Shown piece after piece: positions 25,190 through 35,900 of a stretch of 64,000 nucleotides of DNA. The notes under the pieces were generated by a model that had not been told where the DNA came from, did not search any database, and saw only the letters and a program-made list of their open reading frames with translations. Source of the stretch: Acetatifactor sp. (GTDB lineage Bacteria > Bacillota > Clostridia > Lachnospirales > Lachnospiraceae); NCBI GenBank assembly GCA_022511465.1, contig JAFLRM010000004.1, positions 1 through 64,000 of the forward strand, read 5' to 3'. The translations under genes were made by a program, and so were the position numbers. How positions within the stretch are numbered: position 1 is the stretch's first letter; the number at the start of each line of letters is the position of its first letter.

Positions 25190-26521
25190 ATGCAGCAGGA
25201 AACAGCAGACCGCAGGGCGGCAGAGCAGGTAAAAAGAACATGGTTTTCGGACTGGTTTGGCAGCTGGATCGGAGAGTGGAAAGAGGAGAGTACTCCGGAT
25301 AAGATCGTATTCCTTCTTCTTCTGCTTTTTTATGCAGGAGTGACGCTGTATCTGTTTGTTATGCAATGCTATGAGGTGCCGGATTTTGTGTCCGATATGC
25401 CGGCTTATGTGGACAAGGTGAGGGGTGTGACAGGAAAATATGAGTTTCCATACCCTTTGTTTTTCACCTTGGCAAGAATATTGTCGTGGCTGTGTGGAGC
25501 GCCGCTTGCAGTGGCGATCACCACCACGGTTCTGAACGCTTTTGGCATCTGGGTTGCCCGGAGCTATATGGGGCGGGGAGTTCGGATACTTCTCGCAGAC
25601 CGCACAGAAGGGAAAGGAGTCGGCAAGGGAGTAGAACTGGCGGTGACCTTCCTGACTTTTGCCCTGTTTCTTCTGGGGAATCTATATTCCCCCAAGAACA
25701 CCGCTTTTTTTGGTTTTGACTACGCTTACCGGTGCATGGGGATCTACACGCCCAACCCCATTTGGAACGCCACTTATTTAGTGACCAGACCGTTTTCCAT
25801 CATTTGTTTTTTTGAGGGGTGCCGGATGCTGATAAGGATGGATGAGCTCCCACGTTTTCCTTGGAAAGAGAGTATTCCCTTTGCGTTGAGCCTTTTTCTG
25901 ACTACGATCACAAAACCCAGTTTTACCATGGTAGTGGTGCCAACCATGGGGTTGGTCTTACTTGTGCAGTTGATCCGGAGTCGTGGAAAGAGCCTGCCTT
26001 ACGCTTTTGCTCTGTGTGTGACCATGATCCCCGCGGGCCTTCATCTGTTGTATCAGTTTTTTGGAGTATTTTCGGGTATTAACGCGATGGGGGAGGAGAC
26101 CGGTATTGGCTTTGCCTTTGGCGCAGTGTGGAGCAACTACACTAAAAATATTCCGCTGAGCATCCTGATGGGAATGGCGCTTCCCATTGGAGTTTTGGTT
26201 TTGAACGGGAAAGAATTTTTAAAAAACAGGTGTTACCGTTTTGCCTGGTATGTGTATCTGGTGGCGACGGCAATGTTTTTGTGCCTATATGAGAAAGGCT
26301 TTCGCATGTTACATGCCAATTTCTCATGGGGCTATATGCACGGCATGTTTTTCGTGTTTTTCATGACGCTGCTTTTGATGTTAAAAAACACCTTGCAATG
26401 GTGGAAAACCTACAAGGTGGTGTTTGTGCTGGCAGAGTGGGCAGTGTTTTTCTATCATCTGGTCTGCGGCGTGAACTTTCTGGTGTATGCGCTTCAGGGA
26501 AAGGAACTGGCAGGATTTTAG
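25190..26521 (+). CDS. Multispanning membrane protein, GT-C-like (paralog of the one at 12826)
   Basis: 443 residues; about ten membrane helices. Shared with 12826: SDMPAYVDKV then FPYPLFF in the first external loop, ITKPSFTMVVV, and EKGFRMLHANFSWGYMHGMFF. The two clearly form one family, here in two operons of the same locus. The N-terminal cytoplasmic stretch of about 40 residues (WFSDWFGSWIGEWKEE) is specific to this copy. Function inferred as sugar transfer outside the cell from a polyprenyl-phosphate donor. It is followed by the GT39-type gene after one base. Confidence 0.55.
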   Translation: MQQETADRRAAEQVKRTWFSDWFGSWIGEWKEESTPDKIVFLLLLLFYAGVTLYLFVMQCYEVPDFVSDMPAYVDKVRGVTGKYEFPYPLFFTLARILSWLCGAPLAVAITTTVLNAFGIWVARSYMGRGVRILLADRTEGKGVGKGVELAVTFLTFALFLLGNLYSPKNTAFFGFDYAYRCMGIYTPNPIWNATYLVTRPFSIICFFEGCRMLIRMDELPRFPWKESIPFALSLFLTTITKPSFTMVVVPTMGLVLLVQLIRSRGKSLPYAFALCVTMIPAGLHLLYQFFGVFSGINAMGEETGIGFAFGAVWSNYTKNIPLSILMGMALPIGVLVLNGKEFLKNRCYRFAWYVYLVATAMFLCLYEKGFRMLHANFSWGYMHGMFFVFFMTLLLMLKNTLQWWKTYKVVFVLAEWAVFFYHLVCGVNFLVYALQGKELAGF

Positions 26522-26522
26522 G

Positions 26523-28133
26523 ATGCGAAAGATTAGTCTGAAAAGAGAACAGATTTTGTTTATAGCGCTTCTGCTCGCAGGCATACTGATCCGCTGCATC
26601 CAGTTTGGCTCTCTGCCGGCCGGGGTCAATCAGGATGAGGCCATGGGTGCGGTGGATGCATGGGCTTTGGCTAGGTATGGGACGGATCGGTTCGGTGTGC
26701 GTCTTCCCGTACATTTTTCCGCGTGGCAGGTCAGCCAGATGAGTGTCCTTTTGTCTTATCTTATGGTTCCCTTCCTGAAAGTGGGAGGATTGTCTACAGT
26801 GGCGGTGAGGCTGCCCATGTTGCTCGTCAGCTGTGGATCGCTGGTACTCATGTATCTGGTGGGGAAAAAGCTCTTTTCTACGAAGATGGGGCTGCTCTTT
26901 TTGGCACTGACCGCCATCAATCCCTGGCATTTTATGCAGAGCAGATGGTCACTTGACTGTAATCTGTTCCCACATGTGTTTTTGCTTGCATTTTACTTGT
27001 TGCTTCTTGGACTTGAGAGGCAAAGGTTTCTGTACTTGTCCATGGTCTTTTTTGGATTGACCTTCTACTGCTATGGGATTGCGGTGTATTCTGTGATTCC
27101 GTTTTTGGTGGTATTTGCCGTTTGGTGTCTGCGGAAGCGTCAGCTGAAGCTTCATCAGATAGTGTGGAGTGTGTTGATCTTTGGCGCAGTGGCCCTGCCG
27201 GAGATTTTGGTCATGGCGATCAACCTGTTTCACTGGGAGACAATAGAAACGCCGATCTTTACTATGGGCCGTTTTCCGGAGAGCGTTCGGGGAAATGATA
27301 TCCTGTTTTTGAACTTTTCCCTCGCCCAACTGGGGCGCAATGTATGGTATCTGGTCAGCAGGGTGTTTTTGCAGGTGCCGGATTTTGTGGTGAATGCGCT
27401 GCCGCAGTTTGGGCCGTTGTATCATATTTCTATACCTTTTATGGGAATTGGCATTGTGACTTTTACAGGAAAGCTGTTTCGGGAGCAGGATCTTGCGAGC
27501 AAGACTAAGGATCTTGCGCTGTGGGTTTTTTGGCTGACCGGTGTCTGGGTGGGAATTATCACATATGAGGTGAATGTGAACAGGGTCAACATTATCTTCT
27601 ATCCGCTGATCATGCTGTGTGGTTATGGAATTGTGTGGTTGGTGAAGTGTCTGCAGGATCGGTGGAAGCCATTGCCTCAAATGACCGCTGCGATATATGG
27701 ATCGTGTGCGGTGTTGTTTTTGTTTTGTTATTTTACAGATTTTCGGGAAGAGAGCAGGACTTATTACAACGAAGATTTTTTGGAGGCGGTAAAAACTGCA
27801 GATCAGCTGGAGGGATACGACACTCTGTATATCACAGGTAACATGGGCTGGCAGTTTAACCGGCAAATGGCGGAGATCCTGACACAGTATTCCTGCCAGA
27901 TTGACGCTCTGTACTATCAGGAGGTAACTAATTTGACGGGTGGACGTGAGCTTGCGCCTTACTCCGAGAGATATCATTTTGTAGATATGAGGACACTGGA
28001 CGGTCAAACTCCATTATTGGATGATGAGGTTCTGTTTCTGGTGAACCAGGAGGATCTGGAATATCTGCAGTTTCCCTATCAGATCTTGGACAGCAGAGGG
28101 GAATTTTTGACATTGGTACCGGCAGAAGAGTAG
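26523..28133 (+). CDS. GT39/PMT-type membrane glycosyltransferase
   Basis: 536 residues from ATG 26523. The first external loop has GVNQDEAMGAVDAW with D38 and E39, the D-E pair of protein-mannosyltransferase and ArnT-like GT-C enzymes; TAINPWHFMQSRW follows as in that family. About eleven helices and a C-terminal external domain (about 420-536). It should transfer a sugar from a polyprenyl-phosphate donor to an external acceptor. The start follows the previous stop directly. Confidence 0.75.
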   Translation: MRKISLKREQILFIALLLAGILIRCIQFGSLPAGVNQDEAMGAVDAWALARYGTDRFGVRLPVHFSAWQVSQMSVLLSYLMVPFLKVGGLSTVAVRLPMLLVSCGSLVLMYLVGKKLFSTKMGLLFLALTAINPWHFMQSRWSLDCNLFPHVFLLAFYLLLLGLERQRFLYLSMVFFGLTFYCYGIAVYSVIPFLVVFAVWCLRKRQLKLHQIVWSVLIFGAVALPEILVMAINLFHWETIETPIFTMGRFPESVRGNDILFLNFSLAQLGRNVWYLVSRVFLQVPDFVVNALPQFGPLYHISIPFMGIGIVTFTGKLFREQDLASKTKDLALWVFWLTGVWVGIITYEVNVNRVNIIFYPLIMLCGYGIVWLVKCLQDRWKPLPQMTAAIYGSCAVLFLFCYFTDFREESRTYYNEDFLEAVKTADQLEGYDTLYITGNMGWQFNRQMAEILTQYSCQIDALYYQEVTNLTGGRELAPYSERYHFVDMRTLDGQTPLLDDEVLFLVNQEDLEYLQFPYQILDSRGEFLTLVPAEE

Positions 28134-28169
28134 TGTGAAAACGGCGGACGGAAAGGACAGACTTAAGTT

Positions 28170-29810
28170 ATGTGGCATAAGTTATGGGACAAAGTGAAAA
28201 CAACACGGTTTCGGTTATGGTATATGCTCTGCTTTTTGTTGCTGGGGATCATCGACCAGCGGAGGGGAAGTGCGGACGGCACCGTTCAGATGGTGTTTGC
28301 CAACTGTACCGGCTTTGTGATCGCAGCGATGCTTTTTCCCTCCCTTGTCTGGGAGAGATTCCGGCATAAATGTTATCTGTGGTGGACGGTTATCTGCGCG
28401 ATCCTGGCACCGTGTGCCTGTATCTGGTGGCGTAGTTTTTGGTTTTATAGAGGACAGTGGGTCACAGGGGTATTTAATGTGGTAGTATGGGGCTATCTGG
28501 TGATCTATCTGGTTCGGGAGCGGAGACAGCCGGAGATTGCCAGGCGGTTGAGACAACCATTTTTTTGGGGGATCGTGGCGCTGTTCCTATTGATGTTTCT
28601 TTCCGTTAACGAGGGGATTGAACCCCTTTGGTGCCTTTTGCTCTTTGGTGGTTTTTATTTGGTGGGACTTCCGGACAGGTATCGGGAAGACTTTTTCCAG
28701 GGGATGTTAAACGGTTTTATTCTTTGGTTTTTTATACAGCAGACGCTTGCCTTTGGCTTCCGTCCTTACGACTATGTGAGATACCGTGGCCTGTACTCAG
28801 GAGAGACGCAGAACGGCATCTTCTATATGATCATATACTGCGCGTTTTTGTGTAAGTGGATCTGGGTCAAGGAGAATGGAAGATCACGTCTGCTTGTACT
28901 GCTGTGGTTTGGCTTGTCAGGAGGCGCGATCGGCTTTTTGCTGTTCACCGGGAGCCGCTCTTCGCTGGTTGGAGTTGTTGTGGTGACGCTCTTGATCTAT
29001 ACCATTTATGATATAATACGTAAAAAGAGTTTTTACAGATGGCTTCTCCACTTTGTGGCGCTGTCTTTGTGTCTGGCTATCAGCGTGCCTGTTGTCTACG
29101 GGTGCATACGCTATCTTCCCACGATCCTGCATCATCCGGTTTGGTTTGAGGGAGAGTATCGGGAGAAAGAGAGCATACGCTCCTTTGACCCTTGGGACAG
29201 CAGCCGCTACATTACTTTTGAGAAGGCGATGGATATGAATTTTGGCCGGATACTGCGCATGTTTGGCATCCGCCTAGGGAAGAACTCGGATGCGCCTGTA
29301 TCTTTGCCCTGGGTGCTGACAGCGCATGCGGAGGAAAACTCTGATCCCGGAAGCAGCCCGGACAATCCATTCAGTCTGCCGGGACTGGATCTGGAGGACT
29401 CTATCAGCATCCGGAAGACGATCTATGTCTACTATCTGCAGCATCTGAATTGGCGGGGACATCGGAAATCAGAGCAAGGATTTTATCTGTCGTCCACCAC
29501 GTTTTATGGACATGCGCATAATACCGTGCTGCAGGTTACCTATGACTATGGGATACCCGCAGGAGGTCTTTATCTGGTATTGACGCTTTATGCGCTCGGA
29601 CATTTTCTGATCTGTGCAGTCAAACAAAAGGATGGACACAGCTGGATCTGTCTGGTCTTTCTGGCAGCAGCGTTCTGCTACGGTCTGACGGAGTATGGCG
29701 CAGTGGCCGGTATGATCACTTGGCTGTTGAATTACCTCCTGCTGTATTTTGCAGGCGAGGATCAGAGAACTTTACATTTGCCACAGAAAAGGGGTAAAAG
29801 TGATGATTAA
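28170..29810 (+). CDS. O-antigen ligase/polymerase (Wzy/WaaL family)
   Basis: 546 residues, about twelve membrane helices. FTGSRSSLVG near residue 258 and GHAHNTVLQVTYDYG near 446, on either side of a long external loop, are the two conserved parts of O-antigen ligase proteins, with the loop His as the catalytic candidate. It could polymerise repeat units or attach glycan to an acceptor. The loop carries an acidic, Pro/Ser-rich stretch (about 380-410) not usual in the family. It overlaps the GNAT gene by eight bases. Confidence 0.8.
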   Translation: MWHKLWDKVKTTRFRLWYMLCFLLLGIIDQRRGSADGTVQMVFANCTGFVIAAMLFPSLVWERFRHKCYLWWTVICAILAPCACIWWRSFWFYRGQWVTGVFNVVVWGYLVIYLVRERRQPEIARRLRQPFFWGIVALFLLMFLSVNEGIEPLWCLLLFGGFYLVGLPDRYREDFFQGMLNGFILWFFIQQTLAFGFRPYDYVRYRGLYSGETQNGIFYMIIYCAFLCKWIWVKENGRSRLLVLLWFGLSGGAIGFLLFTGSRSSLVGVVVVTLLIYTIYDIIRKKSFYRWLLHFVALSLCLAISVPVVYGCIRYLPTILHHPVWFEGEYREKESIRSFDPWDSSRYITFEKAMDMNFGRILRMFGIRLGKNSDAPVSLPWVLTAHAEENSDPGSSPDNPFSLPGLDLEDSISIRKTIYVYYLQHLNWRGHRKSEQGFYLSSTTFYGHAHNTVLQVTYDYGIPAGGLYLVLTLYALGHFLICAVKQKDGHSWICLVFLAAAFCYGLTEYGAVAGMITWLLNYLLLYFAGEDQRTLHLPQKRGKSDD

Positions 29811-30342
29811 AGAAAAGTACCGGGATGAGGCTGCAGGTATTTACCTGCGACCGATGACCGGAGACGATACGGAGAGGATCATTCGATGGCGCAACAGTGA
29901 TGCGGTGCGCAGAAATTTCATTTATCAGGAGTTGTTTACCAGGGAAGGTCACGAACACTGGGTCAGGACGAAAGTGGAGACCGGGGACGTGGTGCAGATG
30001 ATCATCTGTGATCTGACAACAGACGAACCCTTTGGTTCCGTGTACATTCGGGATATTGACAGACAACACAACAAGGCGGAATATGGCATCTTTATAGGTG
30101 AGCCCTCGGCCAGAGGCAGAGGGTTAGGAACCGCTGCCGCCAAGCTGATGCTTCGGTATTGCTTTGAGGAGGAAGGCCTGCACCGGGTGTACCTCAGAGC
30201 CCTCACCGGCAATGAGCAGGCTATTCGAAGCTATGAAAAAGCGGGATTTCAGAGAGAGGGGATCCTGCGGGACGATGTGAAAATAGATGGAAAATATGTG
30301 GACATTGTCTGGATGGCAGCGGTCGCGCCTGCGGAAAAATAG
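29803..30342 (+). CDS. GNAT-family N-acetyltransferase, PseH/RimL-like
   Basis: 179 residues from ATG 29803, preceded by AAAGGGG and overlapping the ligase stop. IRWRNSDAVRRNF near the start is the pattern of PseH and other sugar-amine acetyltransferases, and RGRGLGTAAAKLM is the acetyl-CoA loop. With pseB and the aminotransferase in the locus, a plausible task is acetylating a 4-amino or 3-amino sugar nucleotide. RimL-type protein acetylation is the alternative. Confidence 0.75.
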   Translation: MIKEKYRDEAAGIYLRPMTGDDTERIIRWRNSDAVRRNFIYQELFTREGHEHWVRTKVETGDVVQMIICDLTTDEPFGSVYIRDIDRQHNKAEYGIFIGEPSARGRGLGTAAAKLMLRYCFEEEGLHRVYLRALTGNEQAIRSYEKAGFQREGILRDDVKIDGKYVDIVWMAAVAPAEK

Positions 30343-30355
30343 GAGGGTAAACCCG

Positions 30356-31303
30356 ATGAAAAAAGTGAGCTTTGTGATTCCATGTTATCGCTCGGAGAAC
30401 ACGCTTCCCCGCGTGGTGGCGGAGATTGACGGAAAGATGAGACAGATGGCACAATATGAGTATGATATTTTTCTTGTCAATGATTTTTCGCCGGACAACA
30501 CCATGGATGTTGTACGAAAGCTGTGCCGAGAGAGGAACGATATCAAGGGTATCAGCTTTGCGAGGAACTTCGGGCAGCACGCTGCGCTTATGGCGGGGCT
30601 TCGCCACTCGGATGGGGACTATGTGGTCTGCCTGGATGATGATGGACAGACGCCCGCAGACGAGGTGGATAAGCTGTTGGAGAAACTGGAAGAGGGATAC
30701 GATGCGGTCTATGCCAAATATGAGCATAAGAAGCATAATGCCTTCCGCAATCTGGGAAGTAAGGTGAATGAGCTGATGACGCGGGTGATGCTTGACAAGC
30801 CGGCAGAATTATACGTCTCAAGTTATTTTGCAGTGAGGAGATTTGTGGTGGAGGACATGATCCGCTATGAAAATTCCTATCCCTATGTAATCGGACTGGT
30901 GTTGCGCACCACAAAAAATATTACCAACGTGTCGGTGACCCACAGGGAGCGGGAGGAAGGGACCTCCGGCTATACCTTAAAGAAGTTGTTAAATCTCTGG
31001 TTTAACGGTTTTACTGCCTTTTCCGTAAAACCTCTCCGAATTGCCACGGCTGTGGGAGGCAGTTTTGCGGTTGCAGGCTTCCTCTATGGCATCTACACGA
31101 TCATCAAACGGCTGGTCAACCCGGAAGTACCCATCGGTTTCAGTTCTTTGATGGCAGCAGTGGTGTTCTTTGGCGGTATGATCATGATCATGCTGGGAAT
31201 GATCGGAGAGTATATCGGCCGCATTTACATCAGCATGAATAACTCTCCCCAGTATGTGATCCGGGAGCGATTGAATGTTGAGGGAAAGGACTTTGGCGAA
31301 TGA
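30356..31303 (+). CDS. GT2 glycosyltransferase with membrane tail (GtrB/DPM1 type)
   Basis: 315 residues from ATG 30356, with AGGAGGG before it. VSFVIPCYRSENTL opens the domain, LDDDGQTPADE is the metal motif, and two helices (about 230-255 and 265-290) plus the GEYIGRIY tail are typical of polyprenyl-phosphate glucose or GlcNAc transferases. It overlaps the GT-C-like gene by four bases, the arrangement of a donor-maker with its transferase. Its usual third partner, a small GtrA flippase, is missing. Confidence 0.88.
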   Translation: MKKVSFVIPCYRSENTLPRVVAEIDGKMRQMAQYEYDIFLVNDFSPDNTMDVVRKLCRERNDIKGISFARNFGQHAALMAGLRHSDGDYVVCLDDDGQTPADEVDKLLEKLEEGYDAVYAKYEHKKHNAFRNLGSKVNELMTRVMLDKPAELYVSSYFAVRRFVVEDMIRYENSYPYVIGLVLRTTKNITNVSVTHREREEGTSGYTLKKLLNLWFNGFTAFSVKPLRIATAVGGSFAVAGFLYGIYTIIKRLVNPEVPIGFSSLMAAVVFFGGMIMIMLGMIGEYIGRIYISMNNSPQYVIRERLNVEGKDFGE

Positions 31304-32919
31304 ATCGATTTACGGTCTGGTGGATAAAGGATCAAAGATATATGATCTTTCTCAAGGCGGTGCTGATCGCGCTTTTACCGATGCTCTGCTGTCTGGTGTA
31401 CAGCGCCATGCAGGGGAAGGGCATAGGGGAGGTCTATCTGCCAAATTCCGAGTGGAATGATGAACTCTTTTATTTTAAACAGGTGGAGGGTATTGTAACA
31501 TACGGTTATCCTCAGGGATATTTTGGCTTTAACGAGAGTCATGCGCTGAAATTATCCTTTGCCGCGTGGAGTCCGGTGCTGGTGTTTCCCTGGATCCTAT
31601 GGGGCATCTTGTTTGGCTGGAATCTACTGTCGCCGGTGATCTGCAATATTATGCTGATGACGTTTGCCTGCTTTCTCTTTGTATGGCTGGTGCGTCCCAC
31701 GTGGAGACAGATGGGGGTACTGACTTTCCTTTTCTGTCTGTACACACTGAATGTGCGTTATATGCTCTCCGGCATGCCGGAGGTGATCTGTTTTGCCCTG
31801 CTGATCATTTTCTATGGGCTGGCGGTGAATTTTCTGCGCCGTGAAAAAGCTTGGAAGCTTGTGACGCTTTTTGTCCTGTCGGGAGTACTGACGCTGATGC
31901 GGCCTTATATGCTTTTGTTTCTGTTGCTTCCGGCGTATTTTTGGGTCCGCAGGAAGAGATGGGTCGGACTCATCGGTTCCGCAGCGGTATTTGCGGTGAC
32001 ACTTGGAGCGTATGCCATGATCAAGCATTACCTGGGGGCAGAGTATTTTGCGCCGCTTTTTTTTACGGATTGGGTCACCATCTTTTTTGATAAAGGGATC
32101 GGTGCGGGAATTCACAATTTCTTTGGTACGCTGTACTGGAAGGGAAAAGGCTTCTATGGTGACACAGTAGAGGGTTTTCGCAGCGGTCTGGCGTCAGGAG
32201 CTTTCTTTGGCGGCTATCTGGTGATGATGGCGGTGCTCTTAGGGCAGACCTTTGCGGACTTTTTCAAAGTGAAAGGCGGGCTTGCGGAGGAGCCGGCAAG
32301 CGGTGGCCGGCAGACGGTATCTCTGCGGGATAAGCTGTTGATCGAGGGACATTTGGCGTTCAGCTTTGTGGCAATGCTCTTTGCGCTGCTTCTCATGTAC
32401 AAGCTCACCGAGGGAAGCAAACATCTGTTGACCTTTTTGGCGGTTGGGATCTTTGTGGTAAGCCTGATGGAGACGAGAACCTTTAAGAAAGCCGTACTTC
32501 TGGGTGCGGTCTTTGCCTATCTCTACACTTACAAGGCAGTGGACCCTTACGACTACCAGGTGCCCTATGCGACAGCGGAGAGAGAAGCACAGGTGGAAAT
32601 ATGGCGGGAGATTTTTGCGGAAAAGATGGTTTTGGAGAGGGAAAATGTGCCCAACTTTGACAATGTGATCATCTGGACCTTTAACGACCGGGTAGGAAGT
32701 GAGACGGTTAATATGGAGTGGCAGCTTTTGTATGCTCTCCCGGAAGGAGTGGGGATCAGCTGCTGTGAGGTGGAATATGTGACGGAGCATTTTGAATCAC
32801 TGCAAAGTCGTTACATTGCTGCGCCCGCAGGTGGAACAGTAGACGAGATATGTGCGGAGCACGGATACACGGAGCTGGGAAGGGATGCGAATCTGGTGGT
32901 GTATGAGGCACCCCGATAA
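31300..32919 (+). CDS. GT-C-like multispanning membrane protein
   Basis: 539 residues, about eleven helices. The first external loop has EWNDELFYFKQVEG, an acidic pair in the place of GT-C catalytic residues, then GYPQGYFGFNES. A C-terminal external region of about 100 residues follows. The start is coupled to the GT2 gene at 30356 by ATGA, so the two probably work as a Gtr-like pair. It is the last glycan gene; dnaE begins 31 bases downstream with no terminator between. Confidence 0.65.
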   Translation: MNRFTVWWIKDQRYMIFLKAVLIALLPMLCCLVYSAMQGKGIGEVYLPNSEWNDELFYFKQVEGIVTYGYPQGYFGFNESHALKLSFAAWSPVLVFPWILWGILFGWNLLSPVICNIMLMTFACFLFVWLVRPTWRQMGVLTFLFCLYTLNVRYMLSGMPEVICFALLIIFYGLAVNFLRREKAWKLVTLFVLSGVLTLMRPYMLLFLLLPAYFWVRRKRWVGLIGSAAVFAVTLGAYAMIKHYLGAEYFAPLFFTDWVTIFFDKGIGAGIHNFFGTLYWKGKGFYGDTVEGFRSGLASGAFFGGYLVMMAVLLGQTFADFFKVKGGLAEEPASGGRQTVSLRDKLLIEGHLAFSFVAMLFALLLMYKLTEGSKHLLTFLAVGIFVVSLMETRTFKKAVLLGAVFAYLYTYKAVDPYDYQVPYATAEREAQVEIWREIFAEKMVLERENVPNFDNVIIWTFNDRVGSETVNMEWQLLYALPEGVGISCCEVEYVTEHFESLQSRYIAAPAGGTVDEICAEHGYTELGRDANLVVYEAPR

Positions 32920-32950
32920 ATTTTATTGAGTTTCTAAAGGAGTCTGCGCT

Positions 32951-35900
32951 ATGGCATTTGCACATTTGCACGTCCACACAGAATATTCTCTGTTGGACGG
33001 TTCCAACAAGATAAAGGAATATGTTTCCCGCGTGAAGGAGCTGGGTATGGACAGTGCGGCGATCACCGATCACGGCGTGATGTACGGCGTCATTGACTTT
33101 TACCGTGCGGCCAAGGCTGAGGGGATCAAGCCCATTTTGGGATGTGAGGTCTATGTGGCGCCCAACTCCCGTTTTGACAAGGAGACCACCGGCGGTGAGG
33201 ACAGATACTATCATCTGGTGCTTCTTGCAGAAAATAACATGGGTTATGCTAACTTGATGAAGATTGTCAGCCGCGGATTTACAGAAGGGTATTATTACAG
33301 ACCCCGCGTGGATATGGAGGTTTTGAACCGGTATCACGAGGGGATCATTGCGCTGTCGGCCTGTCTGGCAGGGGAAGTGCAGCGCTACATTGTAAAAGGG
33401 CTGCCCGATGAGGCCAGAAAGGTCGCTCTGAAGTATGAGGCATGCTTTGGAAAAGGCAGCTATTTTCTGGAGATGCAGGATCACGGCATCCCGGAACAGC
33501 GCATGGTAAATATGGAGCTTATGAAGATGAGCAAGGAGCTGGACATTCCGCTGGTGGTCACCAACGATGTGCATTATACCTACGCGGAGGATGCGGACTC
33601 CCACGATATCCTTCTGTGTCTGCAGACCGGCAAGAAGTTGGCGGACGAGGATCGTATGCGCTATGAGGGAGGCCAGTATTATGTCAAGAGTGAGGAGGAG
33701 ATGAAAGGACTCTTTCCCTACGCGTGGGAGGCGGTGGAGAACACCCAGCGGATTGCGGATCGCTGTAATGTGGAGATTGAGTTCGGTGTGACGAAGCTGC
33801 CAAAGTTTGAAGTGCCTGAGGGCTACGATGCATGGGGGTATCTCAACAAGCTGTGCAGCGATGGCTTGACAGAGCGGTATGGAGATGAGAACCAGCCGGC
33901 CGGGGACACCGGCCAGACATTGAGAGAACGCCTGGATTATGAACTGGATGTCATCCGCACCATGGGATATGTGGATTATTTCCTGATCGTGTGGGATTTC
34001 ATCAATTATGCCAGAGAGAACGATATTCCGGTGGGCCCCGGACGTGGCTCAGCGGCGGGAAGCATCGTATCCTACTGTCTGAAGATCACCAACATTGATC
34101 CCATCAAATACAGTCTGCTGTTTGAGCGCTTCCTGAATCCGGAACGAGTGTCCATGCCCGATATCGACGTCGATTTCTGCTTTGAGCGCAGGCAGGAGGT
34201 CATTGACTATGTGAGCCGTAAGTATGGGGAGGACAAGGTGGTGCAGATCGTCACTTTCGGTACTCTGGCCGCCAAGGGTGTCATCCGGGATGTGGGACGC
34301 GTTATGGATCTGCCTTATGCAATGGTGGATTCCATTGCAAAGATGGTGCCGAATGAACTGAATATCACGCTGGATCGGGCGTTGGAGATCAATCCGGAGT
34401 TGCGGAAACTCTATCAGGAGGATGAGAGTGTCACCCGGCTGATCGACATGTGCAAGCGGTTGGAGGGATTGCCAAGGCACACCTCCATGCATGCGGCAGG
34501 CGTGGTGATCTGCCAGAAGGCGGCCGATGAGTTTGTACCGCTCTCAAGAGGCTCTGACGGCTCCATTGTCACCCAGTTTACCATGACTACTTTGGAGGAA
34601 CTGGGTCTTCTTAAGATGGATTTTTTGGGGCTGCGCACCTTGACCGTGATCCATGATGCGGTTAAGTTTGTGGAGGAGAATCGCGGGATCCGCATTGATA
34701 TAGATCATATTGACTACGATGACAAAAAGGTACTGGACTCTCTGGGAACCGGCAGGACAGAGGGCGTGTTCCAGCTGGAGAGCGGCGGTATGAAGAACTT
34801 TATGAAGGAACTACATCCCCAGAGTCTGGAGGATGTGATCGCCGGAATCTCCCTGTACCGCCCCGGCCCCATGGATTTTATTCCCAAATATATCAAGGGC
34901 AAGAACAATCACAAGGATGTTACCTACTCCTGTCCGCAGCTGGAACCGATCTTGGCACCCACCTACGGCTGTATTGTATATCAGGAGCAGGTGATGCAGA
35001 TCGTGCGTGACTTGGGTGGTTACACGTTGGGGAGGAGCGATCTGGTGCGCCGTGCCATGAGCAAGAAGAAACAGTCCGTCATGGAGAAGGAGCGCGCCAA
35101 TTTTATCTATGGAAATGAGGCGGAGGGTGTAAAGGGCTGTGTCGCCAACGGTATCAGCGAGCAGACGGCAACACAGATTTACGAAGATATGATGGATTTC
35201 GCCAAATATGCTTTCAATAAGTCCCACGCAGCTTGCTATGCCGTGGTCGCTTATCAGACAGCCTTCTTAAAATATTATTATCCGGTGGAGTTTATGGCTG
35301 CACTTTTGACCTCTGTCATAGACAATCCCAGAAAAGTTTCCGATTATATTCTCACCTGTCGCAGCATGGGCATAGAGCTTCTGCCCCCCGACATTAACGA
35401 GGGCCAGAGCGGCTTCTCTGTATCAGGAAAGGGTATCCGGTATGCGCTGACCGCCATCCGCGGCGTGGGCCGCCCTGTCATTGACAGCATCGTGCAGGAG
35501 CGCAGGGAGAGAGGGGCTTTCACTAACCTGAAGGATTTCATCACCCGGATGTCGGGTACGGATGTGAACAAGCGCGCTATTGAGAACTTTATCAAGGCAG
35601 GTGCCATGGACAGCTTAGGAGGCACCAGAAAGCAGTTTATGAGCGTGTACATACAGATACTGGATCATATCACCAAGGACAAGAAGAACAACTTGGCGGG
35701 GCAGATCTCCCTCTTTGACATTGCCGACGAAGATTCAAAGGAGGAGTTTGATATCAGGATGCCTGATCTGGGAGAGTACAACAAGGAGATGATGTTGGCA
35801 TTTGAGAAAGAGGTTCTGGGTGTTTACATCAGCGGGCACCCGCTGGAGGAGTATCAGGAACTTTGGCAGAGCATCATCACCAACACCACCAATGATTTTG

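Noticed and set aside
14222..30342. Complete pseudaminic acid pathway
   Set aside because: Only PseB-, aminotransferase- and GNAT-type genes occur; PseG, PseI and PseF are absent.
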